From Mastigias papua (Eukaryota > Cnidaria > Scyphozoa > Rhizostomeae > Mastigiidae), in NCBI GenBank assembly GCA_964019165.1, contig OZ025280.1:12208428-12272427 (forward strand): 64,000 nucleotides of DNA, written 5' to 3'. Position 1 is the first letter of the stretch. Each line of letters opens with the position of its first letter. Positions 22,254-31,874 of the stretch are shown here, in pieces. The notes beneath the pieces were generated by a model. That model was not told the DNA's origin. It did not search any database and saw only the letters and a list, made by a program, of their open reading frames with translations. The position numbers were made by a program, and so were the translations under genes.

Positions 22254-25200
22254 TCACTCGCAGTTAGATATATCAACAATTCCAGACATGCTTCTCAGTT
22301 TAGCAAATTGTCCTTTACACAATCCTTTCGTCATCATATCAGCAATCATGTCGCTACTTCTACAATACTTCAGTTCGACTGTCTTGGCTGTAACTTGCTC
22401 TCTTATAAAATGAAACTTTATGTCAATATGCTTTGCTCTTCCATGGAACTGTGGATTTTTCGTCATCGCAATCGTTGACTGATTATCTTCGAAAATCGTC
22501 ATTGGATTAATTAGACATTCGCCCATATCACCAAGTAATCGTTGTAGCCAAATCGATTCTTGTGCTGCCTTTGCCAATGCAATGTACTCAGCTTCAGCTG
22601 TTGACAATGCCACACACGTTTGTTTCTTGCTGTTCCAACTTATGACAGCACCACTCATCATGAATACAAATCCTGATGTTGATTTTCGATCATCGTGATC
22701 ACCAGCCCAATCTGCATCTGAATATCCAGCAATATCACCAGTACAACGATACATCAATCCATAATCTAACGTTCCATTCAAATATCTCATGATCCTTTTG
22801 ACAGCAATCCAGTGCACTTTTGATGGTTTAGATGAGAAACGAGCAACATTTCCAACAGCATATGCGATGTCAGGTCGAGTTTTCGTTGACAAATAAAGCA
22901 AACTGCCAACTGCTGATTGGTACAACTCGGTGTCAACTAATTCATCATCATCTGTTGCTTTCACTAACTTGTTTCCACTTTCGACAGGCGTTGCCACTGG
23001 TTTAGAATCATCCATACCAAACTTCTTCAAAACATCTCTCACATACGTTGGCTGTCCAATCCAAATGTCACCAGAGTCAGCATATGTAATTTTCATACCA
23101 AGAAAGTGATGAAGTGTACCCATATCTGTCACATCAAACTTCTCTGCAATCCTCTTGATGTACTGTTGAACAATTTCCTCTGTCTTTCCAGCTATGATGA
23201 TATCATCTACGTAGACTGCAATAACAACAATCTCTCCTCCTGAATGTAACATGTAGATGCACGGGTCATAATTTGACTGCTTGAAACCCATCTTCTTCAA
23301 ATGATTATCGAGAGCTTCATTCCAACATCTAGGAGACTGTTTCAGACCGTAAATGCTCTTTTTCAGCTTGCAAACAAGATGCTCTTTACCTTTAACTGCA
23401 AATCCTTCAGGTTGTTTCATGTAGATTTCTTCTTTTAGCTCACCATTTAAGAAGGCTGTAGCAACATCCAGCTGATGAAGATGAAGCTTTTTCTTTGCAG
23501 CTAATGCAATTAGTGCTCGAACGGACTCGAATCTCACTACAGGACTAAACGTTTCATCATAATCAATTCCATGCTTCTGATTGTATCCCTGAGCAACCAA
23601 TCTTGCTTTGTATCTTTCTACATTACCATCAACATCATATTTCCGTTTGAAGACCCATTTACTTCCAACTGCTTCCCTTCCTTGCGGTAGTTCACATAAA
23701 TCCCACACATCATTTTTGTCCAGTGAATCCAACTCGCTTTCCATAGCATTCTTCCATTTCTCAGCATCTGGACTCGATAAAGCCATTTTCGCAGTAACAG
23801 GATCTTCCCCATTGGCAATGTAGACCCATTCACCATAGCGGTTTGGTGCTTGCCTTTCTCTTTGTCCCCTCTGCGGCTCTTCTTCTTCATTGTCTATGAT
23901 ATCCGCATCTTGTCCATGTTCAATCTCCACAAATGATGGCTCATCGTTTGTGTTCTTTGCCATTTCATCTTCTTCAGTTGATTTTACCTCATTGAACGTG
24001 ACGTCTCTGCTGTAGAAGACTCTCTTCTGTGCTTTATCGTATAGACGATATCCTTTCACACCATTACCATATCCCAAGAAGATACTTCTTGTGGTCTTGG
24101 AATCCAATTTACGTCTTTCATCTTTAGGTATGTGAGCATAAGCATCGCATCCAAAGATTCATAGGTGGCCAACATTTGGTTTGTTGCCAGTCCATGCTTC
24201 ATATGGGGTCTTCCCCTCCACTGCATTCGTCGGACAGCGGTTACGAAGGTACGCTGCAGTAGATAATGCTTCTGCCCAAAAACGTTTGGGTAATTGCGAA
24301 TCTGCCAACATTGATCTGATGCTTTCCACGAGTGTTCTGTTCATTCGCTCTGCCACACCATTCTGTTGAGGTGTCTTCGGAACTGTCAGCTCATGTTGAA
24401 TACCATGCTTTGTCAGATAATCTTCGAATTCATTGGATGTATACTCTCCACCATTGTCTGTGCGTAACACTTTCACCTTCATGCCACTTGACTTCTCCAC
24501 CATTGCTTTCCATTCGATAAACTTCTTGAATACCTCATTTTTGTGCTTCAGTGGGTAAACCCAGACGACTCTTGACTTGTCATCAATGAAGGTAACAAAA
24601 TATTCTGCTCCACTAAGTGACTTCGTTTCAATCTTTCCACAAATGTCACTGTGTACAACACCGAGTAGTTCCTCAGATCTTTCTCCTCCTGTCTTTGGAA
24701 ATGACATTCTGCACTGTTTACCATCAACACATGGCTCACAAAAGCTTGGTGTCTTTGCTGCATCGTAGTCAAATCCATCAACAAGTTGCTCCTTTGCAAT
24801 TCTCTCCAAATTTCTTGCTCCAAGGTGACCATATCTTCTATGCCAAATCCACTCCTTGGTTTCGTCACTCTTGCTTGCACACTTCATTGCTGCTTGATGC
24901 TGTTTGTTGTCTTTTATGGATCCAACGCAGTTGAGATAGTAGAGGTTACCATATTTTGTAGCAGTAGCAATCACACCGTGCTTGTCATCAACCACTTTAC
25001 ATAATGACTGCTCAAATTCAAACTTCTTGCCTGTAGCTGCAGCTTTTGATACGCTCAATAGATTGTAAGACAAATCTTTCACCAGCAATACATCTGCAAG
25101 TCGGCATCTCTTTATCTTCCCATTTGGTAGATGCATATCTAAGATCACATTGCCTTTTCCAGTAGCTCTAACGGAGTATCCATCACCCACCGTGATATCT

Positions 25201-26144
25201 TGTGATACGTCCAACACAGAGATATGGTCAAAAGCTTCTTCATCATTGCACATGTGACAAGTCGCACCAGAATCTACAATCCAGTTGCTCATCTTGCTCG
25301 TAGCTAAAGCATGTTCAACCACCAACCCAACGATCTCCTCATCCTCGTCAGTCTCCTCCTGCTCAGCAGCACATGCTTTCTGCTTCTTAGGTGGTTTCTT
25401 GACGACGTTTCTTTGATGGGCATCGTGGTCTTTTCCAGAACTTTCTGCGAGCTTCCAGCATTCTCTTTTGATGTGTCCAATCTTGCCGCAGTGATGACAT
25501 TTTGGTCCCTTTCCAGCTTTTCGATGCTTCGACAGCATTGCTTTCATCTCGGCATCCTCAGCAACTTCCTTTTCTCTCCGTTTGCTTTCTTCGTGCAGCA
25601 ATCTTTCTGTAACAACTTCCAGTTTTGGTACCTCAGGACTTGCTTCCAGAGCTGTTACCAACATATCGTATGATTCCGGCAAGCTTGCCAGTAAATGGAC
25701 GACTTGGTTCTCTTCATCTAAAGGGTCCCCTATGATGGACAGCTCGTCAAATATTTCCGTCAGGGCTTTTACGTGTTTCTGCACTGACTGACCATCCTTC
25801 AGCTTTAAGTTGTGCAATTTTCTTCTCAGTGTCAACTTGTTTGCCCACGTTTTCTTTTGAAACTGGTCTCCAAGTTTCTTCCATACAGCGACTGGATCTT
25901 CAGGGTCTGGTCCAAGCAAATATAAGAGCTTTGGTTCCACCGACAAAACAATTGTCGCTAATGCACGATCTTTTCTCAGCAAGTACTTTGCTCTGCCATT
26001 TTCAGCATCAGGTTCACCTTCGGCTCCTGTGACAATGTTCCACAGTCCGTCTTTTATCAGCGCCATTTTACACTGGACTTTCCAAGTCGCATAATTGTTG
26101 CCATTCAACGGTTTGATCAAAACTTTCGTCGTTTCTGCTGCCAT
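22254..26144 (-). pseudogene. Copia gag-pol polyprotein, nearly intact, one in-frame stop
   Basis: The gene starts at ATG 26144 (MAAETTKVLIKPLNGNNYATW) and ends at TGA 22254-22256, about 1,296 codons in one frame. Domains in order: gag (UBN2/Retrotran_gag type), zinc knuckle CHHCGKIGHIKREC, protease WIVDSGATCHM, integrase with VVHSDICGK, VLRTDNGGEY and QQNGVAERMNRTL, RT with LHQLDVATAFLNGEL and YVDDIIIAG, and RNase H with DWAGDHDDRKSTSGFVF and STAEAEYIAL. All catalytic residues I can check are present. The only lesion is a TGA at 24156-24158, between integrase and RT, followed by IFGCDAYAHIP. The rest is open, which matches the near-identical LTRs. Confidence 0.95.
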
Positions 26145-26327
26145 AATGTAATGTGGACTCGCCTTTCCAACGTCGTACGTTAACGGCTATTCTCAATCCA
26201 AGTACTCTGTGCAAACGATGTAACGAACAAGCTGACCAAAACAAACAAGCCACGAACTTTAACGATGGCGTCTGCTTCAAGGTATGTACCGCACGTTAGG
26301 CCTACCTTTTTCACCAGTCTCTGGTGA

Positions 26328-26341
26328 CTGGGCCCATAACC
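26328..26341 (-). promoter_or_regulatory. Copia primer-binding site, complementary to the anticodon arm of initiator tRNA-Met
   Basis: In element orientation the 5' LTR is followed at once by GGTTATGGGCCCAG. This is the complement of CTGGGCCCATAACC, the anticodon stem-loop of eukaryotic initiator tRNA-Met. Drosophila copia is known to use an internal fragment of that tRNA as primer. The 14-base match here points to the same half-tRNA priming. Confidence 0.8.
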
Positions 26342-26670
26342 TGTTGACTTTTCGCAGAGTAGTGTCAAGAAAGTAGAATTATACTTCTGACTTTTCGTTA
26401 TTTCTTCTCAACTAAAAATCGCTTAAAAGTATTTACAAAATGGGGTTTATATATGTTCTCAAAAATGTTCGGGAAAGTTCTAACAGAATATACTGGAAGG
26501 ATTCCATTCAAATCTAACCTTAGCAATGTAAACAAAGTCTAGGAAAGTTCTTGATTGTTCCATCGAACGTTCTATTTACTAACGTGAATAAACAAATGTC
26601 TTATCGTAATCATATTAGAAATCTCTGGAAAGTTCCAGCAAATGTCTGACAAGAGTGCAGATTTTCAACA
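26342..26670 (-). repeat. Copia 5' LTR (329 bp)
   Basis: It is identical to the 3' LTR except for one base. It is followed in element orientation by the primer-binding site at 26341-26328. Confidence 0.97.
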
Positions 26671-26675
26671 TTTAC

Positions 26676-27949
26676 TACAGCATCTTATAAATGAAGACGA
26701 TGATTATGAAGACAATGAAAATGGAGAAATGATTCAGTGTCAACAGTGGACAACATTTGATCGATTCCAGTTAGTGCAGCAATCACTACCTGTCAAAGAG
26801 TTTGTTGACGTGCTTGTGGACATAATAAATGACTTAACAGGACATTCATATATAGCCAAAGCCCAAGCCCAATATTCCAAGAGATGTAAGGAGGAGCTAG
26901 CAGACGATTCAGTGATCATACTTGTAGACTTCGCAGAGAACTATAAATTCATCATCCAAGATGAAGTTCAAAGCTATCACTGGAACCAGCAATCATGTAC
27001 ACTCCATCCTGTTGTTGTCTATTTCAAGGCAGATGGTATCCTCAAAAGCAGCTCTCTCTGTTCCATATCAGATGACCTCAACCATGACACATCTTTTGTA
27101 TACAAGGTCATGTGTTTGACCATGGGTTACATAAAGGAAAACATCATGGCTAATGGTAGGAAAGCTAGGTACTTTAGTGATGGCTGCACAGGTCAATACA
27201 AGAACTGTAAAAATTTTATCAATTTGTGCCTGCACCAACATGATTTCTCTGTAGACTGTAGTTGGACATTTTATGCCACCAGCCATGGAAAATCCCCTTG
27301 TGATGGGATTGGAGGAACCTTGAAACGATTAGCAATGAAAGCAAGTCTACAAAGGCCCCTTTCAGATCAGATTCTGACAGCATAACAAGTTGTGGAGTTT
27401 TGTCAAAAGGAAGTACATGGAATTATTGTATTTTTTATCTCACAAGCAGAGATGCAAGATGTTCGAAGAAGTGTACAGGAAAGATTTAGCCATACAAATA
27501 CAGTGCCTGGGACAAGAGGATTTCACCACTTCGTTCCTCTATATTCTAGTGTCATAGCAGCAAAAAGAGTGTCAGAGGACAAAGACTTTGCTCTAAGATT
27601 TGACTTAGTACTTGGCAGCAAATCTGAAAGAGTAGCAAAGCTGGTAATCTCTGATTTCATCATATGCTTATATGATGGAAGCTATTGGATTGGTTTAATA
27701 GACTATGTGGATGATGAAAATGAAGATGTTAAAGTAAAATTCATGCACCCTCATTTCCCCTCGAGATCATACTGCTGGCCTAGGAGAGAGGATACGTGCT
27801 TTGTACCAATGGTAAATGTACTTTGCAGAATTGAGCCTCCATCAACCAGGACTGGGCGTCAATACAACTTAGAAAGCAAGGATATTAAAGCCATAGAGGA
27901 TACATTGAGAAAAAAGACTATAGTGGATAGCCTGGTTTTGCAGCTTTAA
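26676..27949 (+). pseudogene. Sola-like transposase, catalytic part (after the Copia insertion)
   Basis: Joining codons across the TTTAC duplication keeps the frame (ADYLLQHLINED). The catalytic region shows three conserved-looking acidic blocks: IILVDFAENYKFIIQDE, RKARYFSDGCTGQYKNCKNF and TSHGKSPCDGIGGTLKRLA. I read these as a D, D, D/E triad of an RNase-H-fold transposase. Blocks of this wording occur in an uncharacterised protein family spread through invertebrate genomes, which fits a transposon origin. A TAA at 27383-27385 interrupts the frame. The C-terminus (LYDGSYWIGLIDYVDDENED, FMHPHFPSRSYCWP) ends at 27949, 77 bp before the right inverted repeat. Confidence 0.7.
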
Positions 27950-28026
27950 TTAAGGTAACAGACCACCTTCATGGAAACTGTCAAGGAAATTTATTTCTAT
28001 TAGCTAACTCTTGCTTCCATTTTCAT

Positions 28027-28608
28027 CTCCAGTGTAACTTTTCACAAATTTTTATCCACATATTTCAGAATCCTGTATCTGTCACCTGGTGATTCTCAAA
28101 GTTCATACTCCATACTACTTGAGTTAGGTATGTGATTAAGAGGCATGCCAAAAATCATCAAGATCAAGTGTGACCCACATTAAAATTTTTCTACTTACTT
28201 TCCAGTACTTTCAAACTTCCGGTTTTTGAAAAGATTTTTGTATTGAGTTTCCAAAGCCACTTAGCTCATGATGTGTTGAGGTTATGGACTTTTAGTTGTT
28301 ATTTTTTAATTCAGGAGGTCTCAAATTGGTATTATATAGAATTTCAATGAATATGAATGGATGGTTCTGGAATTATTAAGAAAATTATGATCATGAACAT
28401 TTATGTGCAATTCAAAATGGCCGCCAATGAGTATTTTAGGCCGTAATAAGAGCAAAAGTGAAAGTCCAGTAATTCATGAATGGATAAAGATATTGAGCTG
28501 AAATTTCAATATAGTACTAGCATCAGTGTTGCGTGCAATTAGACCAAAAAGTAGCAAAATCCCAGGAGTTGGGTGTCATGGCCTTGGTGAACTGACATAG
28601 AATGACCC
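28027..28608 (-). repeat. Right terminal inverted repeat of the Sola-like element
   Basis: About 582 bp, the inverse of 19649-20241. It begins CTCCAGTGTAAC and ends GACATAGAATGACCC, followed by the TTAT duplication. Confidence 0.9.
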
Positions 28609-29977
28609 TTATGATATTGTTAGTAGTCACTATCAATCGTCAGTTAGAGGAAACAGTGTTGCACTTCGAATTATTATAAATGGAGAAGCAGGCACTGGCA
28701 AAAGCTTTCTTATCACTGCATTGAAGAACCTACTGCAGGGCAAATGCTGTATCACTGCAACAACAGGCAAAGCAGCTCACAATGTAAATGGCATTACTAT
28801 ACACTCATTGCTGAAGTTGCCTGTTAGCAAACAACAGGCCAAAGCTTTACGTGGTCAGTCACTGATACGACTACAATATGACTTAACAGTCACTGAATAT
28901 ATTGTCATAGATGAGTATTCCATGTTGGGCCAGGCTACTATGGCATTGATTGACAGGCGTTGCTGTGAAGCAACAGGAAAAGAGAATGATATCTTTGGTG
29001 GTGTTTCAATTATAGTGGTTGGTGATCCTGCACAACTTCCACCAGTTGCTGACAAGCCTTTATACTTTCCAATGCCACATGATTCTCTTTGTGAACAAGG
29101 TTACTATGCTTATTTGTCATTTGACAAAGTTATCAAACTTGATTGCAACAAACGAATTAGTGACCATGAATTGTCGAATACAAGACAATTTGTGAGCATC
29201 TTAGCATCTCTACGCAAAGGAAAGTGTACAGAAAGTGATTGGACATTATTACTTACCAGGCAACTGCATTTTGTACAAAACTTAGTTGATTTCAAATATT
29301 CAACACGATTGTTTTTCAAGAATGATGATGGTGCATACTTTACCTATTGTCAACTCAAACAAATGTAGACACCAATAGCACTGATCAGCGCAAAACATTC
29401 AAGTGAAAAAGCAAAGCTGATTCATCCTGATGACATGGGTGGCTTGCAGCCATCAAGTTGGCTTGCTGTAGGAGCTAAGGTCATGCTGTCATCGAATCTG
29501 TGGACTGATGCTGGTCTTTGTAATGGTGCAACAGGCACAGTTACAGATATTATATATGCACAAGGGCAGAAGCCACCTGTTTTACCCATTGCTGTTATGG
29601 TATGTTTTGACAAGTATCAAGGACCATCATTTTGTAACTGTCCAAACTGTGTCCCCATTTGTCCTGTGACAATGTCTCAACATCCCTATGATGGTCAACA
29701 TGAGAGGCAGCAGTTACCCTTGAAGTTGGCATGGGCTATTACAATTCATAAAAGTCAGGGCCTCACTGTAGAAAAAGCATGGATTGATTTAGGACCAAGT
29801 GAAAGAGGTCCTGGAATAACAACTATTGCTATAAGCAGAGTTAGGTCTTTGTCGTCGTGTGTCATTGAGCCAATGTCACTTGAAAGGCTGCAAAACATAG
29901 GGAAATCACCAGCTGTCAAGTATCGTCTTGCTGAAGAAGAAAGACTGCAGGATCTTGCTATAAACACAATTGTCTAG
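28609..29977 (+). pseudogene. Helitron RepHel, helicase half (Pif1-like)
   Basis: The frame resumes from the TTAT duplication (AYDIVSSHY) and enters a superfamily 1 helicase. Motifs are Walker A IINGEAGTGKSF (about 28674-28709), TATTGKAAHNVNG, Walker B YIVIDEYSML, VVGDPAQLPPV, LAWAITIHKSQGLTVEKA, and the arginine motif AISRVRS. Pif1-like helicases unwind the strand nicked by Rep during Helitron transfer. One stop (TAG 29366-29368) interrupts the frame, which ends at 29975-29977. No convincing Helitron 3' hairpin with CTRR was found after the stop. Confidence 0.9.
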
Positions 29978-31344
29978 TTGTTTTGTTACATATAGCTACC
30001 GCAAAATCTCTTCATACCTGATCATCTTCTCTTAGTTTCATTACCTGGAAAGTGAAAACTATTCTCTGTGACACAAAGGAAAGTACTTCACATACTTCAA
30101 TTATGACTTGTAGTACGTGGACAAGGAGCACTTATTCTAGACTAACTATTCTAGAGTGTCACTATTGTGTAACATTAGCAACAAAACAATTGAAATTGGC
30201 ATTTTCCCAAAAAGATCTAGGTAAGTCTCAAGTCATTTTCCGGTAGCTGTATCTACAGAGTACAATTTTATTATGGTGATAAACAAGCCAAAAATATTCC
30301 TACATGTTTTGCATAGCCAAGTAATTTCTATTTTCAAACTATAACCTATCTTTTATGAAACTAGGTTTTTAGTTATCTTAATCACACTTTTTATTTTTAG
30401 TATTATCATATTAAATGTGCAGTTCCTTATTTATAGTCATTGTGAATACAAAATATGCTCCCACCTTTATATAGCAATAAACACACCGTCAATGTGGCCA
30501 TACCCACCTCAATTCACACATTCTCCATATGGATTCAACAACCCCTAGAATATGTCTTTCATTTTGACATACTGTCCCATCCTGTCAGAATTCTAACTTG
30601 AGGATTGACATTGATTTATGGCTGATCATGTGATTTAGTTGTTTTGCAATTTTTCAATCATCATTACACATTCTTCTAAAGGATGCAGCACTTGTCAGTA
30701 CCCTGTAGGGTAGTTTAAACTTCAATCGTGACTTATCTACCTACTTTGAGGTTTATATGCTAAATAGTAAGCACCATATACAGTTGGGACCAGATGACTT
30801 AGTGTCCTTTCCCACTGTGTGTGTTGGAAACAAAGTACATTGTAGTTTCTTTTACTTTATATTTTTTGTGATAAATAAAATCATGACTTACACTTTGGCC
30901 TGTGCATTTATCTACCACAGATCCCATTTCTTTGTGTATATCAGGAAGCAATACTAGATTTTTCTTACCTTCTGGAAAGTCATTTCAGTTAGGATCCACT
31001 GTACCTCTAAAATGCATTCTCTGCAGCAAGTACTTTGTACAATGCTACTTTTTTGCCCCAAATGAGTATGTTATTATCTTTATCCAGCTTTGTATTGAAA
31101 ATAGATTTGTTTACATATTGAAACTTTTATCATATATCTTGTTGGTAGACTTTCTTGCGTTTGATACTAAGATATGTCTTTTCTTCTTGTTTTTCCTCTT
31201 TAATATCCTTACTTCTGCTCACTTCCATCCGGTTTAAAGAAGAGGCTGTATTACAATAACACTACATGAGCACGATATTTTTTTTTACATTCATCAGCAC
31301 TAAGTATGGTGTCATATAGCTGCACGCAGTTGTATAAGGATAGT
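29978..31344. other. Unassigned AT-rich stretch
   Basis: Only short, unconvincing ORFs are present. The stretch includes the unknown 3' end of the Helitron and the truncated 5' edge of BEL/Pao-2. No terminal repeats or RNA genes were seen. Confidence 0.4.
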
Positions 31345-31658
31345 TACTTCTAGTCAATAAGCTCTATCTATGATCCACTTGGTCTTGCTGCCCCTTGTTT
31401 ATTACAAGGGAGGAAAATGCTACAAGAGCTGTGCAGCGAAAAGTAAAGGTGGGATGATGACTTATCCGAACAGCAGAAAAGTATAAGGTTAAGATGGGGA
31501 CAGGAGCTTCCTCTTTTAGAACAGCTTGAAGTACAACGCTGCTATAGGCCAAAGTAATTTGGCAAAGTTGTCTCTGCCACATTTCACAATTTTTCAGATG
31601 CATGATAAGAAGGCTATGGTCAAGCAAGCTATTTAAGTCTTGTTGATGATAATGGGAA
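31345..31658 (+). pseudogene. BEL/Pao-2 RT thumb / RNase H start, before the Gypsy insertion
   Basis: The plus-strand reading SSIYDPLGLAAPCLL, then WDDDLSEQQ, SIRLRWGQELPLLEQLEVQR, CYRPK and HNFSDA matches the region between RT and RNase H in Pao elements. It ends in LSLVDDNGN at 31658, where a Gypsy LTR begins, and resumes after 38091. The upstream part of the element is absent. Confidence 0.8.
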
Positions 31659-31848
31659 TGACGTGAGTTCTTCAGAGAGAGATTTGGACAAAGAATACGA
31701 TGTGTTCTCTTTGTGTTCCGAATTTCAAGACTGAATTCAAATTGATAGAGCATATGATAAGAATCATACAATTGACGTCAATGTTAACTTTGTTGTGCAA
31801 CAGCCTAGTAATAATCCAGGTGTTGATTAACAATACCCAGGTATTACA
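31659..31848 (-). repeat. Gypsy-1 3' LTR (190 bp)
   Basis: It matches 37903-38091 in direct orientation with about a dozen differences. In element orientation it starts TGTAATACC and is preceded by the polypurine tract AGTGGGGATGGAATGG. Confidence 0.92.
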
Positions 31849-31874
31849 CCATTCCATCCCCACTTTTACCATTA

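Larger units (their letters stand above)
21918..26670 (-). mobile_element. Young Ty1/Copia element, 4753 bp, TSD TTTAC
   Basis: Two 329-bp LTRs flank a single gag-pol gene. TTTAC is present at 21913-21917 and 26671-26675. The LTRs differ at one position (the seventh base of the plus-strand copy, A versus C). The element lies inside the transposase gene of the Sola-like element, which reads through when it is removed. Confidence 0.97.
19649..28608 (+). mobile_element. 8.96-kb DNA transposon with ~590-bp terminal inverted repeats and TTAT TSD (Sola-like candidate)
   Basis: Both ends start GGGTCATTC(C/T)ATGTCA(A/G)TTCAC and are flanked by TTAT. Removing the element and one TTAT restores a continuous Helitron reading frame through the joint, so the boundaries are exact. 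Inside lie one plus-strand protein with a putative DD(D/E) core, and a nested Copia element (21918-26670). A 4-bp TSD with a possible third Asp instead of Glu is what is known for Sola elements. Family assignment is inference from these traits, not from a database match. Confidence 0.85.

Noticed and set aside
26325..26341. Possible tRNA-Met gene
   Set aside because: Only 14 bases of the anticodon arm are present, at the exact PBS position of the Copia element.
20500..27949. Host gene interrupted by Copia
   Set aside because: It lies between long inverted repeats with a target duplication and inside a Helitron gene, so it belongs to a transposon.
29970..29985. CTAGT after the helicase stop as the Helitron 3' end
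   Set aside because: No hairpin lies in the preceding 30 bases and the motif overlaps the stop codon; likely chance.
31364..31771. Minus-strand ORF of 135 codons
   Set aside because: The plus strand encodes a recognisable BEL/Pao segment and the region overlaps a Gypsy LTR; the minus ORF is a shadow.
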